Positions 38,475 through 46,698 of a stretch of 64,000 bases of DNA are shown one piece after another. The stretch is from Allorhizobium borbori (lineage in GTDB: Bacteria > Pseudomonadota > Alphaproteobacteria > Rhizobiales > Rhizobiaceae). The stretch spans positions 62,001 to 126,000 of the forward strand of contig NZ_JACIDU010000010.1 of NCBI RefSeq assembly GCF_014196535.1, written 5' to 3'. Under the pieces are notes generated by a model. The model was not told the DNA's origin. It searched no databases and worked only from the letters and a program-made list of their open reading frames with translations. Position 1 is the stretch's first letter, and every line of letters starts with the position of its first letter. The position numbers and the translations under genes are program-made.

Positions 38475-39659
38475 TCAGGGCGATGTCAGCGAGGCGACGC
38501 CGACGATCTCGACACCGCGACCGGTCGCTTCTTCACTCCACTTGGTGACGGCATCGATGGTCTCGTCGAAGGCAAAGCCCACGCCGATGGCGGTGCCGTT
38601 GCGCCGGGCAATGCGCTCCAGCTCGTCCAGCTTCTTGAGAATGGCGTCGGTGCTGACTGTGCCATCGATCTGCAGATCGCCAAAGGCGTGGTCGACGCCC
38701 AGCGTTTTGGCCAGTGTCCCTGTCTGGGAGCGGGCGGAAGAGCCGTCATCGAGGAAGAGAAGGCCGCGCTTGCCGACATCGCGCATCACCGGTTCCAGCG
38801 CCTTGGCGTCGGAGAGGAAGCGGGCGCCCATGTAGTTCATGATGCCGGTATAGTTCGACATTCGCGCCATGGATTTGTGAAGGTTCTCAAGGTTTGCAGC
38901 ACTGTTGCGCGAAACGAGAAGCGTATCGGGGCCGGGATTGTTCGTCGGATAATCAAAGGGTTCGAACGGGACCTGCAACAGGACTTCGTGGCCGGTACGG
39001 CGGCCTTCCTGCACCCAGCGGGCAAGGCTGTTGCCGGAGGCGGCAAAGGCCAGAGTCACTTCCGGCGGCAGCGTCTTCACGGCGTGCTGGGTGCCCGTCT
39101 GGCTGAGGCCCAGCCCGGCGATGACGATGGCGACCCGCGTTCCGCGCGCACCGGACCAGGGGCGGGCAAAATATTCCGAAGGTCGCAGGCCGTCGGTGCC
39201 GATGATCGGCAGCTTGCCGAACGGGCTGTCTTCTTCAAGATCGGCATTGGGGAAACCGGCGAGGCGTGCATCCTGGGTGCGGGACCCACCGGAGATCAGC
39301 GCGGGACCATCACCGTCGCGGGAGCGTGGCGAGAAGGTGGTGACGACATTGCCGTCGGCGGTCACGGTCTCGCGCACATTGGCGCCGGAACGGGGGGCTT
39401 GCCGGTCGAGGCCGACATCGGGCGCGGCTGTCGCTGCGCCAGCATCGGCCTGTTGTCCGATATTTGTCGTCGCTGCCGGTTCAACAGAGACGGGGTCGTC
39501 TGCCTTCAGCGTTGCCGGCATGCGGGAGGCATAGATGGAAAAACCGATCACGCCACAGACGGCGAGAAGGCCAAAAAGCCGAACGGGAGAAAAGAGGCCG
39601 GACCGCTTGCGCGGTTCCGGCCTTTTTTGTCCCAGCGGTGCGTGCAGATCGGTTTCCAC
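38475..39659 (-). CDS. Divergent polysaccharide deacetylase family protein (YibQ/DUF610)
   Basis: A 394-residue protein with one N-terminal membrane anchor (about residues 27-45), a Ser/Thr/Ala-rich linker and a C-terminal divergent polysaccharide deacetylase domain (from about residue 170, RVAIVIAGLGLSQTGTQHAVKTLPPEVTLAF then LLQVPFEP). Start is GTG at 39659. Proteins of this type commonly lie beside envC-ctpA in proteobacteria, and a role in the cell envelope is inferred from that; enzyme activity is unproven. ctpA lies 33 bases upstream. Confidence 0.85.
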   Translation of the reverse strand: METDLHAPLGQKRPEPRKRSGLFSPVRLFGLLAVCGVIGFSIYASRMPATLKADDPVSVEPAATTNIGQQADAGAATAAPDVGLDRQAPRSGANVRETVTADGNVVTTFSPRSRDGDGPALISGGSRTQDARLAGFPNADLEEDSPFGKLPIIGTDGLRPSEYFARPWSGARGTRVAIVIAGLGLSQTGTQHAVKTLPPEVTLAFAASGNSLARWVQEGRRTGHEVLLQVPFEPFDYPTNNPGPDTLLVSRNSAANLENLHKSMARMSNYTGIMNYMGARFLSDAKALEPVMRDVGKRGLLFLDDGSSARSQTGTLAKTLGVDHAFGDLQIDGTVSTDAILKKLDELERIARRNGTAIGVGFAFDETIDAVTKWSEEATGRGVEIVGVASLTSP

Positions 39660-39692
39660 GGCCTGTCCGTTCGCGGGTTGGCGCGAAGCGCC

Positions 39693-41018
39693 TTACTTAT
39701 TGACGACCGTTTTTTCCGGGTTCGCCGGGAAGGACGGATCGGTCTTGGTGCCATGGAGCAGGTCCAGCGCGTAGCCGAGCTGGAGGTCGTCCTTGGCTTC
39801 CGGCGGCACGTAGGCACCCGAACCCGAGCCCTCTTCGGTCTCGCTCTGGCCCTGAATATGGCCCCGCAGGCTGGATTCGCCTTCGGTGCGTACCTTGCCC
39901 TGAAGTTCCGGCGGCAGCGGTTGTTCAACCTTGATGTCCGGCTGAATGCCGGTGCCCTGGATCGATTTGCCCGACGGCGTGTAATAAAGCGCCGTGGTCA
40001 GGCGCAGCGCGCCATTGCCGCCGAGCGGAATGATCGTCTGCACCGAACCCTTGCCGAAGGACCGCGTGCCGAGAACGGTGGCGCGCTTCAGGTCCTGCAG
40101 GGCGCCAGCCACGATTTCCGATGCGGAAGCCGAGCCGCCGTTGACGAGCACGATCACCGGCTTGCCGTCAGTCAGATCGCCCGGGCCGGCATTGAAGCGG
40201 CGGGTTTCGTCCTGATTGCGCCCACGGGTGGAAACAACCTCGCCCTTTTCGAGGAAGGCGTCAGACACGTTGATGGCCTGGTCGAGAAGACCGCCGGGGT
40301 TGAGGCGCAGGTCGAGAACATAGCCCTTCAGCTTGTCGGCCGGCACTTCCGCCTTGATCTTCTTGATCGCCTTTTCGAGATCGTCATAGGTCTTCTCGGT
40401 GAAGGAGATGATGCGCAGATAACCGACATCGCCACCTTCGACGCGCGACTTGACGGCGCGCACGGCAATGATGTCGCGGGTCACGGTAATGTCGAGCGGC
40501 TTGTCGGCACCCTTGCGGATGACGGTTAGCTTGATCGGCGTGTTCACGGCGCCGCGCATCTTCTCCACGGCATCCTCAAGCTTCAGGCCGCGCACGGACT
40601 GGCCGTCGATCTCGGAGATGAAGTCACCGGCCAGGATACCGGCCTTGGCGGCGGGCGTGTCATCGATGGGGGTGATGACCTTGACCAGTTCGTCTTCCAT
40701 CGTCACTTCGATGCCGAGACCGCCGAATTCACCCTTGGTCTGGGTGCGCATGTCCTCGGCATCACGGGCATTCATGTAGCTCGAATGGGGATCGAGCGAC
40801 GTCAGCATGCCGTTGATGGCGTTTTCGACAAGTTTCTGTTCGTCCGGCGGTGTCACATACTGGGCGCGCACGCGCTCGAAGACATCACCGAAGATCGACA
40901 GTTCCTTGTAGGTGGATGCGCCGGCAGCAACAGCGGGCACGACGGCCGAATAAACGACGACCGTGGCCGCGGTACCCATCAATGCACCGGCGAGTACAAG
41001 AGAAGCCCTACGAATCAT
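39693..41018 (-). CDS. ctpA: C-terminal processing protease CtpA (S41 family)
   Basis: A 441-residue exported serine protease with an N-terminal signal anchor, a PDZ domain around GIEVTMEDELVKVITPIDDTPA, and an S41 catalytic domain. The catalytic Ser lies in GGSASASEIVAG and the Lys in RSFGKGSVQT. Usually cleaves the C-terminal tails of periplasmic proteins and hydrolase regulators. Its start overlaps the end of the envC-like gene by 11 bases. Confidence 0.92.
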   Translation of the reverse strand: MIRRASLVLAGALMGTAATVVVYSAVVPAVAAGASTYKELSIFGDVFERVRAQYVTPPDEQKLVENAINGMLTSLDPHSSYMNARDAEDMRTQTKGEFGGLGIEVTMEDELVKVITPIDDTPAAKAGILAGDFISEIDGQSVRGLKLEDAVEKMRGAVNTPIKLTVIRKGADKPLDITVTRDIIAVRAVKSRVEGGDVGYLRIISFTEKTYDDLEKAIKKIKAEVPADKLKGYVLDLRLNPGGLLDQAINVSDAFLEKGEVVSTRGRNQDETRRFNAGPGDLTDGKPVIVLVNGGSASASEIVAGALQDLKRATVLGTRSFGKGSVQTIIPLGGNGALRLTTALYYTPSGKSIQGTGIQPDIKVEQPLPPELQGKVRTEGESSLRGHIQGQSETEEGSGSGAYVPPEAKDDLQLGYALDLLHGTKTDPSFPANPEKTVVNK

Positions 41019-42417
41019 TACGTGCCTTTCCAGCGTCTGTTGCTGACCACCATGGCCGGGAATCGACCGGAGTCTTGTCCTTGCTCAATTCAATGTAAAG
41101 CGTCGGCCGGTCCGTTTCCAGCGCCAATGCCGTTGCGCTCGCCACTCTTTTCACGCCCATCGCGGCGATCGGCTCGCCAGCGAAGACGAATCGCCCCGGA
41201 CGGACCTTCACCTGATCCATGCCCGATAGCACCATATGGTAGCCGTCGCCCAGATTCAGAATAATCATCTCGCCGAAGCTTCGAAAGGTGCCGGCAAATA
41301 CCACCGACGCATCGGCCGGTGCCGTTACCAGCGCCTCCGGTCCGGAAGCGATCAGCATACCCTGCGAAGCATGTCCGGTGCCGTCGGCATCGCCGTATCG
41401 TCTCAGAACATCACCTGCGACAGGATAGTCGAGCTTTCCTTTCAAATCGGAAAATGCATATGCGGGTGCAATGCGGTTTTTATCGGGCACGCTCTGGCTG
41501 GCCGCCTCCCTTTCCTTCTGCCGTTCGGCTTCGGAAAGGTTCTTGCGGCGCTCTTCTTCCAGTCGCGCGGCCTCGGCGGCCTTGGCAACGGATTCGATTT
41601 CACTTTCCAGTGAGGCGATCAGGCCTTCCAGATTGGTGGCGCGTCCGGCCAGTTCCTTGGAGCGACGGCGCTCCTCGGCAAGCTGTTCGCTGTTTTGCCG
41701 CTCCAGCCGGGCATTTTCCGTGAGCAACAGATCCATGCGCTGCTCTTCTTCCAGACTGGCGCTCATGGTGAGTGACAGGTCGGATCGCTCCTTGGCGATC
41801 GAGGCCTGGAGATTGGCGAGCGCGGCAAGGTCTGCCACCAGTTTTTCGGTTTCCTTGCGCATGCCGGGCACCACGGCACCAAGCAGAATGGCGCTGCGTA
41901 CAGAAGCCAGCGCGTCATCCGGCGTCACCAGCAGGGCCGGCGGCGGGTTGCGACCCATGCGCTCCAGTGCAGCCAGGACCTCGGCCAGAAGGCCGCGCCG
42001 CTCGCGCAAAGACACGCGCACGCGGTCTTCCTTCACCTTGAGGTCTGAAAGCCGCTTTTCGCTGACCAGCATCTGCGCTTCGAGCTTCTTTCGCCGGGCG
42101 GCCGATTCGATCAGGGCGGTGCGCACCGAGGCGGAGCTTTTCTCAAGCGCCTTGATTTCGTCCTGAAGCGTCTGGCTGCGTTCACCGGAAAGCTGGATGG
42201 TTTTCGAAAGGTTTTCCAGTTCGGCGCGGGTTTCGTTGCGCTTGCGCTCCAGTTCGGCGGAGGGGCTTTCCGGCGCGTCGATGGCCGGGTCGGAACCGCC
42301 GGGCTCGAAGGCGGCAAGCGGCATTGCCGTGCTGCCGGCCAGAACCAGCGCAAGCGTCATCATCGCCGCGCGGGAGCGGAGCCGGGAAAAGATGCTGTGC
42401 TTCGGGCCGTGGATCAT
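41008..42417 (-). CDS. EnvC-like murein hydrolase activator
   Basis: A 469-residue exported protein: signal peptide at about 18-36, a long coiled coil of about 220 residues (many Glu/Arg/Leu heptads), and a C-terminal LytM (M23) domain. In the LytM domain the metal ligand positions are not seen: the usual H-x-G-x-D is replaced by SQGMLIAS, and the later Y-x-H-L motif reads GYHMVLSGM. That fits a non-enzymatic amidase activator such as EnvC. Clustered with ctpA and the deacetylase-like gene. Confidence 0.88.
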   Translation of the reverse strand: MIHGPKHSIFSRLRSRAAMMTLALVLAGSTAMPLAAFEPGGSDPAIDAPESPSAELERKRNETRAELENLSKTIQLSGERSQTLQDEIKALEKSSASVRTALIESAARRKKLEAQMLVSEKRLSDLKVKEDRVRVSLRERRGLLAEVLAALERMGRNPPPALLVTPDDALASVRSAILLGAVVPGMRKETEKLVADLAALANLQASIAKERSDLSLTMSASLEEEQRMDLLLTENARLERQNSEQLAEERRRSKELAGRATNLEGLIASLESEIESVAKAAEAARLEEERRKNLSEAERQKEREAASQSVPDKNRIAPAYAFSDLKGKLDYPVAGDVLRRYGDADGTGHASQGMLIASGPEALVTAPADASVVFAGTFRSFGEMIILNLGDGYHMVLSGMDQVKVRPGRFVFAGEPIAAMGVKRVASATALALETDRPTLYIELSKDKTPVDSRPWWSATDAGKARNDS

Positions 42418-42497
42418 TGCGCTGCTTTAAAACGGAAGGCTGACCCTAAGCTGATTTGCCCGGCCTCGCCAAGATTTTTCCCGGTACGAACCGGCGC

Positions 42498-42980
42498 TTA
42501 GACGCGATGATACGGGTGGCCGGAAAGGATGGTCACGGCGCGGTAAAGCTGCTCGGCAATGAGAATGCGGACGATCTGGTGCGGCCAGGTCATGCGGCCA
42601 AGATTCAGCACCGCATCGGCGCGGGCATGAAGGGCGGGGTCCAGCCCGTCGGCGCCGCCGATGGCCACCATCAGGTCGCGCTTGCCCTGATCGCGCCAGG
42701 TTCCGATCTGGTTCGAGAATGTTTCGCTGTCCATCGCCTTGCCGCGTTCGTCGAGCAGCACGAGGACCGCATTTTCCGGCAACGCCTTTTCCAGCAGCGC
42801 GGCTTCCTCGCGCTTGCGGGTTTCGGCATTGCCGGCTCGGCTTTCCGCGACTTCAACGACGCGCATAAATTCCAGCCCGGTCGCCGGGCCTGTCTTGGCC
42901 AGCCGGTCGAGATAACGCGCGACAAGCTCCTTCTCCGGTCCGGTTTTCAGCCGTCCCACGGCAAAAAGGCTGATGCGCAT
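42498..42980 (-). CDS. rlmH: 23S rRNA (pseudouridine1915-N3)-methyltransferase RlmH
   Basis: A 160-residue SPOUT-fold enzyme. It has the trefoil-knot SAM motif (LDERGKAMDSETFSNQI, then VAIGGADGLDP) and ends in the signature HPYHR near the C-terminus (RAVTILSGHPYHRV). It acts on the 70S ribosome. ATG 42980. Follows rsfS on the minus strand with a 92-base gap, the usual neighbour pair. Confidence 0.94.
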   Translation of the reverse strand: MRISLFAVGRLKTGPEKELVARYLDRLAKTGPATGLEFMRVVEVAESRAGNAETRKREEAALLEKALPENAVLVLLDERGKAMDSETFSNQIGTWRDQGKRDLMVAIGGADGLDPALHARADAVLNLGRMTWPHQIVRILIAEQLYRAVTILSGHPYHRV

Positions 42981-43072
42981 GTCATTCCGTCCTTCAGGAT
43001 CACAAAACTATCCGTCCGGCCTGAAGCATCCGGAGCCGCATCCTGTCAATGGCTGCCGTTTCGGGCAGCCGG

Positions 43073-43477
43073 TCAGTGAACCGTCTCGCCGTCCAGTTCG
43101 GGCGCCGACCACATCCGTTCGAGGTTGTAGAACTCGCGGATTTCGGGGCGGAACACATGAACGATGATATCGCCGGTGTCGATCAGCACCCAGTCGCCGG
43201 CTTCAAGGCCCTCGACACGCGCCGTGCCGAAGCCTTCATCCTTGAGATCGGAGATGAGGTGTTCGCAGATCGCCGTGACATGCCGGCTCGAACGCCCGGA
43301 CGTGACGACCATGTAGTCGCCAAGCGCAGACTTTCCAGCGATGTCGATGGAGACGGTATCTTCTGCCTTGGAGTCCTCGAGGCTTGCGAGGACCAGCTTG
43401 AACGCACGGGCGGCGGCATCTTGACCGCGTTCCTTGCGGGCGGGAATGGAGGCCTTGACCTCTCCCTTGGTGTGCAC
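43073..43477 (-). CDS. rsfS: Ribosomal silencing factor RsfS
   Basis: A 134-residue protein of the RsfS/Iojap family, which binds L14 and blocks 30S-50S joining. Family features: AFKLVLASLEDSKAEDTVSIDIAGKSALGDYMVVTSGRSSRHVTAICE and GDWVLIDTGDIIVHVF. The start appears to be a GTG at 43477 with no clear ribosome binding site nearby. Usually follows nadD; here the next genes upstream are the Mrp cluster. Confidence 0.9.
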   Translation of the reverse strand: MHTKGEVKASIPARKERGQDAAARAFKLVLASLEDSKAEDTVSIDIAGKSALGDYMVVTSGRSSRHVTAICEHLISDLKDEGFGTARVEGLEAGDWVLIDTGDIIVHVFRPEIREFYNLERMWSAPELDGETVH

Positions 43478-43591
43478 TGTTGTCAGATGTATGCCTTTCT
43501 CTCGTAACAGGGCTGCACGTTATCCGCTGCTTCAAAGCACCGGATAGGAAAAAGGTGGCATCAAACCCTCCGCATTTCAAGGGTAAGGCTT

Positions 43592-43981
43592 TTACCCCTC
43601 ATTCTTTTCGCTTTCGCCCTCCACAAGCGGAAAGGGAATGGGGGCAACCGGCACATCCGGATTGCGCTCGGCACGGTCGCGGTGAAGGGCGGCGCGGGCC
43701 AGAAGCATCAGCGTTATCGGCGTCGTCAGCGTTATGAACAGGCCGACCAGAAGCTCGTGGATGGCAAGCCGCTGACCGGTGACGGTAAAGTAGATGATCG
43801 AGGCTATGACGATGCCGCCCGTGCCCCAGCTCGTGCCCAGCGTCGGCGCGTGCAGGCGCTCATAGAAATTCTGCAGGCGCACGAAACCGTAGCTGCCAAT
43901 CAGCGCCAGCGCCGATCCGAGAATCAGGAAGAAGGCGACGGCAATCGCCGCCCACAGCGGAACATCGGCGTTGCTCATCAT
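43592..43981 (-). CDS. mnhG: Na+/H+ antiporter subunit G (MnhG/PhaG)
   Basis: A 129-residue three-helix membrane protein with the MnhG pattern (ILGSALALIGSYGFVRLQNFYERLHAPTLGTSWGTG), last in the Mrp operon. The start ATG overlaps the mnhF stop by four bases (ATGA); an adjacent ATG at 43978 is an alternative. The C-terminal tail is charged and shows no extra domain. Confidence 0.9.
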   Translation of the reverse strand: MMSNADVPLWAAIAVAFFLILGSALALIGSYGFVRLQNFYERLHAPTLGTSWGTGGIVIASIIYFTVTGQRLAIHELLVGLFITLTTPITLMLLARAALHRDRAERNPDVPVAPIPFPLVEGESEKNEG

Positions 43982-44259
43982 TCGATCACCTCGCCACGCA
44001 TGAGGAATTTGGCCAGTGAAACCGTAGCGACAAAGCCGAGCAGGCTGACGATCAACGCGGCTTCGAAATAGACGGTGCGCCCGGTTTCGATGCCGAAGGT
44101 CAGCAGCAGCAGCATCGCGTTCACATAAAGCGTGTCGAGGCCGAGTACGCGGTCCTGAGCGCGCGGACCACGCGTCATGCGGTAGACGGCGAGCGCCATG
44201 GCGACGGCGAGCATGCTCTGGGCTGCAATCACGGACCAGTAAAGGATGGCGGCGCTCAT
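43978..44259 (-). CDS. mnhF: Na+/H+ antiporter subunit F (MnhF/PhaF)
   Basis: A 93-residue membrane protein with three hydrophobic segments and the MnhF motif around RMTRGPRAQDRVLGLDTLYVN. Overlaps mnhE and mnhG by four bases each, indicating coupled translation. Part of a multisubunit cation/proton antiporter. Confidence 0.9.
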   Translation of the reverse strand: MSAAILYWSVIAAQSMLAVAMALAVYRMTRGPRAQDRVLGLDTLYVNAMLLLLTFGIETGRTVYFEAALIVSLLGFVATVSLAKFLMRGEVIE

Positions 44260-44738
44260 TCGAAAATCTCCACAAGCAGCTTCTCGTAGCGGTTCTTGAT
44301 CAGGTCACGCCACTCATCCTCGTCGATCAGGTCGAGAACGTGGAGCAGGAGGGTGCTCTCTCGCGCTTCGTATTCCACCCAGGCCGAACCCGGCGTTGCC
44401 GTCAGCACGACGGCCAACAGGGAAAGGGCGGTGGGGTCCTTCAGATCGAGCTTCACATGCATGAAGGCCGAGCGGTGCCCCTTCTGGCGACCCGACAGGA
44501 TGATCCTGACGACGGCGATGTTGGAGCGCACGATGTCGTAAAGCACGGTGACGAAGAAGCGCGGCAGAAGATACCAGCGCTTCAGCCGGGGCTTGGCGGG
44601 GCGCAACGCGGCCATGGACCAGCAGGCGACCAGCGAGACGGTGGCGCCCAAAAGCACATGGCCGGGCGTCACGCTGTTCAATAACAGCCACATGATGGTC
44701 AGTGCGAACCAGAGCAGCGGGTAGGGGAGCAGGGTCAT
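44256..44738 (-). CDS. mnhE: Na+/H+ antiporter subunit E (MnhE/PhaE)
   Basis: A 160-residue protein with a hydrophobic N-terminal half and a soluble C-terminal half (VLTATPGSAWVEYEARESTLLLHVLDL), as in MnhE. Overlaps mnhD by four bases. The role in the complex is known only from the family. Confidence 0.9.
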   Translation of the reverse strand: MTLLPYPLLWFALTIMWLLLNSVTPGHVLLGATVSLVACWSMAALRPAKPRLKRWYLLPRFFVTVLYDIVRSNIAVVRIILSGRQKGHRSAFMHVKLDLKDPTALSLLAVVLTATPGSAWVEYEARESTLLLHVLDLIDEDEWRDLIKNRYEKLLVEIFE

Positions 44739-46363
44739 GGGCGGGCAGCCTCCTGTCCGATGCGGCGTGCTTCGAAGACCGCATTGATATAGTTGCGCGG
44801 TTCGGAAAGCGTCGCCGTCGTTTCCTGCATGTAGCGCATCACCGGGCCGGCGCCGATGGTCAGCACCAGAGTCAGGGTCAGGAGCATGAGCACGGGCGCG
44901 ACTTCGATGACGAGAACGCGCGGCACCGTGCCTTCGATGGAGGCCCAGAAGGTGCGGATGCCGGAGCGTGTCATGGCGATGAGCGCGCAGAGACCGGAGA
45001 GGATGAGAAGCGTCGCTGAAACCCAGCCGGCGGGGCCGATGGCTGCGTCGCTTTCGGCACCCGAACCAATCATGCCCGAAAGGATCGCAAACTTCGCCAC
45101 GAAGCCGGAAAGCGGTGGCAGACCGGAAAGCAGGATGGCGCAGGCCGAGAAGCAGACGGCGAGAACTGCCATCGTGCCCGGCATGGTCACGCCAATCTCG
45201 TCATCCGCATCGTCCTCGTCGGCATCGCCATAGACTTCCATACTCACGGCGAGAACCGAAGCGCCGGCATCCTGTCCGCGTTCGATCAGTTCGATCAGCA
45301 GGAAGAAGGCTGCAATGGTGAGCGTTGAGCTGACCATGTAGAATAGCGCGCCGGAGGCCGAAGCCTGGCCGCCGAAGCCGATAATGGTGAGCAGCGTGCC
45401 TGTGGAAACCAGCACGGAGTAACCGGCAAGTCGCCCGAGCGCCTGCGAGGCAAGAACGCCGATTGCGCCGAAGGTGATCGTCGCCAGCCCGCCGAAGAGA
45501 AGTACCGTTCGCGCCACCTCCGTCAAGGCTGTTCCGTCGCCGGAGGTGAGCATGACGAGGCGCAGGAGGATGTAGATACCGAGCTTTGAAAGAATGGCGA
45601 AGATGCCGGCCACGGGCGCGGCGGCGGCACTGTAGGCCGTCGGCAGCCAGAAATTCAGCGGCCAGACGCCGGCTTTAATTAGGAAGACGACGCCCAGCAC
45701 CGCAAGCCCGGCTTCCAGGAAGACCCGACGGTCGGGTGCGAGTTCGGGCAGGCGCAGTGCCAGATCCGCCATGTTCAGCGTGCCCGCCGTGCCATAGACG
45801 AGGCTGACGCCGACGAGGAACAGCAGGGCGGATGCGAGGTTGATGACGAGGTAATGCAGTCCCGCCTTGACGCGAAGCTGGCCGGAGCCATGCAGTAGCA
45901 GACCGTAGGAGGCGGCCAGCATCACTTCGAAGAAAACGAAGAGGTTGAACAGGTCACCGGTCAGGAAAGCGCCGTTCAGGCCCATCAGCAGAAGCTGGAA
46001 CAGTGTATGAAAATGGGCGCCGGAATTGTGCCAGCGCGCCAGCGAGAAGGCGAGCGCGGGGATGGCGAGCGTCGCCGTCAGCATCAGCATCATGGCCGAC
46101 AGCCGGTCGAGCACCAGTACGATACCGAAGGGGGCTGGCCAGTTGCCGAGCAGGTAGACGCCGCCCGCATTTCCGGCTGCGTTTTCCATGCCGTTGGCCA
46201 TATGCAGCAGAAGCAACGCCACGGTGAGCATGATGACGGTTGCGCCGAGGCTGATCATGGCCTTGGTGACGCGGCTGCGCTCATCGATGAACAGAAGGAT
46301 GGCCGCTGCCACGAAGGGCACAAGGATGGGGGCGACGATGAGGTGGTGGGAAAGCCCGGTCAT
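44735..46363 (-). CDS. mnhD: Na+/H+ antiporter subunit D (MnhD/PhaD)
   Basis: A 542-residue polytopic membrane protein of the complex I ND2/4/5-like family, with about 14 hydrophobic segments. Markers are HLIVAPILVPFVAAA at the start and LKAGVWPLNFWLPTAYSAAAAPVAGIFAILSKLGIY in the middle, the proton-channel region. Overlaps mnhC by four bases. Confidence 0.92.
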   Translation of the reverse strand: MTGLSHHLIVAPILVPFVAAAILLFIDERSRVTKAMISLGATVIMLTVALLLLHMANGMENAAGNAGGVYLLGNWPAPFGIVLVLDRLSAMMLMLTATLAIPALAFSLARWHNSGAHFHTLFQLLLMGLNGAFLTGDLFNLFVFFEVMLAASYGLLLHGSGQLRVKAGLHYLVINLASALLFLVGVSLVYGTAGTLNMADLALRLPELAPDRRVFLEAGLAVLGVVFLIKAGVWPLNFWLPTAYSAAAAPVAGIFAILSKLGIYILLRLVMLTSGDGTALTEVARTVLLFGGLATITFGAIGVLASQALGRLAGYSVLVSTGTLLTIIGFGGQASASGALFYMVSSTLTIAAFFLLIELIERGQDAGASVLAVSMEVYGDADEDDADDEIGVTMPGTMAVLAVCFSACAILLSGLPPLSGFVAKFAILSGMIGSGAESDAAIGPAGWVSATLLILSGLCALIAMTRSGIRTFWASIEGTVPRVLVIEVAPVLMLLTLTLVLTIGAGPVMRYMQETTATLSEPRNYINAVFEARRIGQEAARP

Positions 46364-46698
46364 TTCGGCCTCTCCTTGCCGTCAACGTGGTCTGTGCCGG
46401 TCAGGCCGCGCGATGCCAGAAGCACCACGAGAAAGAGGGCGGTGGTGGCGAAGCCGATGACGATGGCCGTCAGCACAAGCGATTGCGGCACGGGATCGGC
46501 AAGCGTCGAGACGTCCGCGCCGGTGCCGAGCAATGGTGGCGCGTTTACCTTCAGACCGCCGACGCCGAAGATGAACAGATTCACGGCATAGGACAGGAGC
46601 GAAAGCCCGACGATGACCTGGTAGGTACGCGGACGCAGGATCAGCCATACGCCCGAGCCGGTCATGACGCCGATGCCGATTGAAAGGACGAGTTCCAT
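46360..46698 (-). CDS. mnhC: Na+/H+ antiporter subunit C (MnhC/PhaC)
   Basis: A 112-residue, three-helix membrane protein similar to NuoK. Seen: LSIGIGVMTGSGVWLILRPRTYQVIVGLSLLSYAVNLFIFGVG. The ATG overlaps the mnhA stop by one base (TGATG). The frame remains open further upstream but that part lies inside mnhA. Confidence 0.92.
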   Translation of the reverse strand: MELVLSIGIGVMTGSGVWLILRPRTYQVIVGLSLLSYAVNLFIFGVGGLKVNAPPLLGTGADVSTLADPVPQSLVLTAIVIGFATTALFLVVLLASRGLTGTDHVDGKERPK

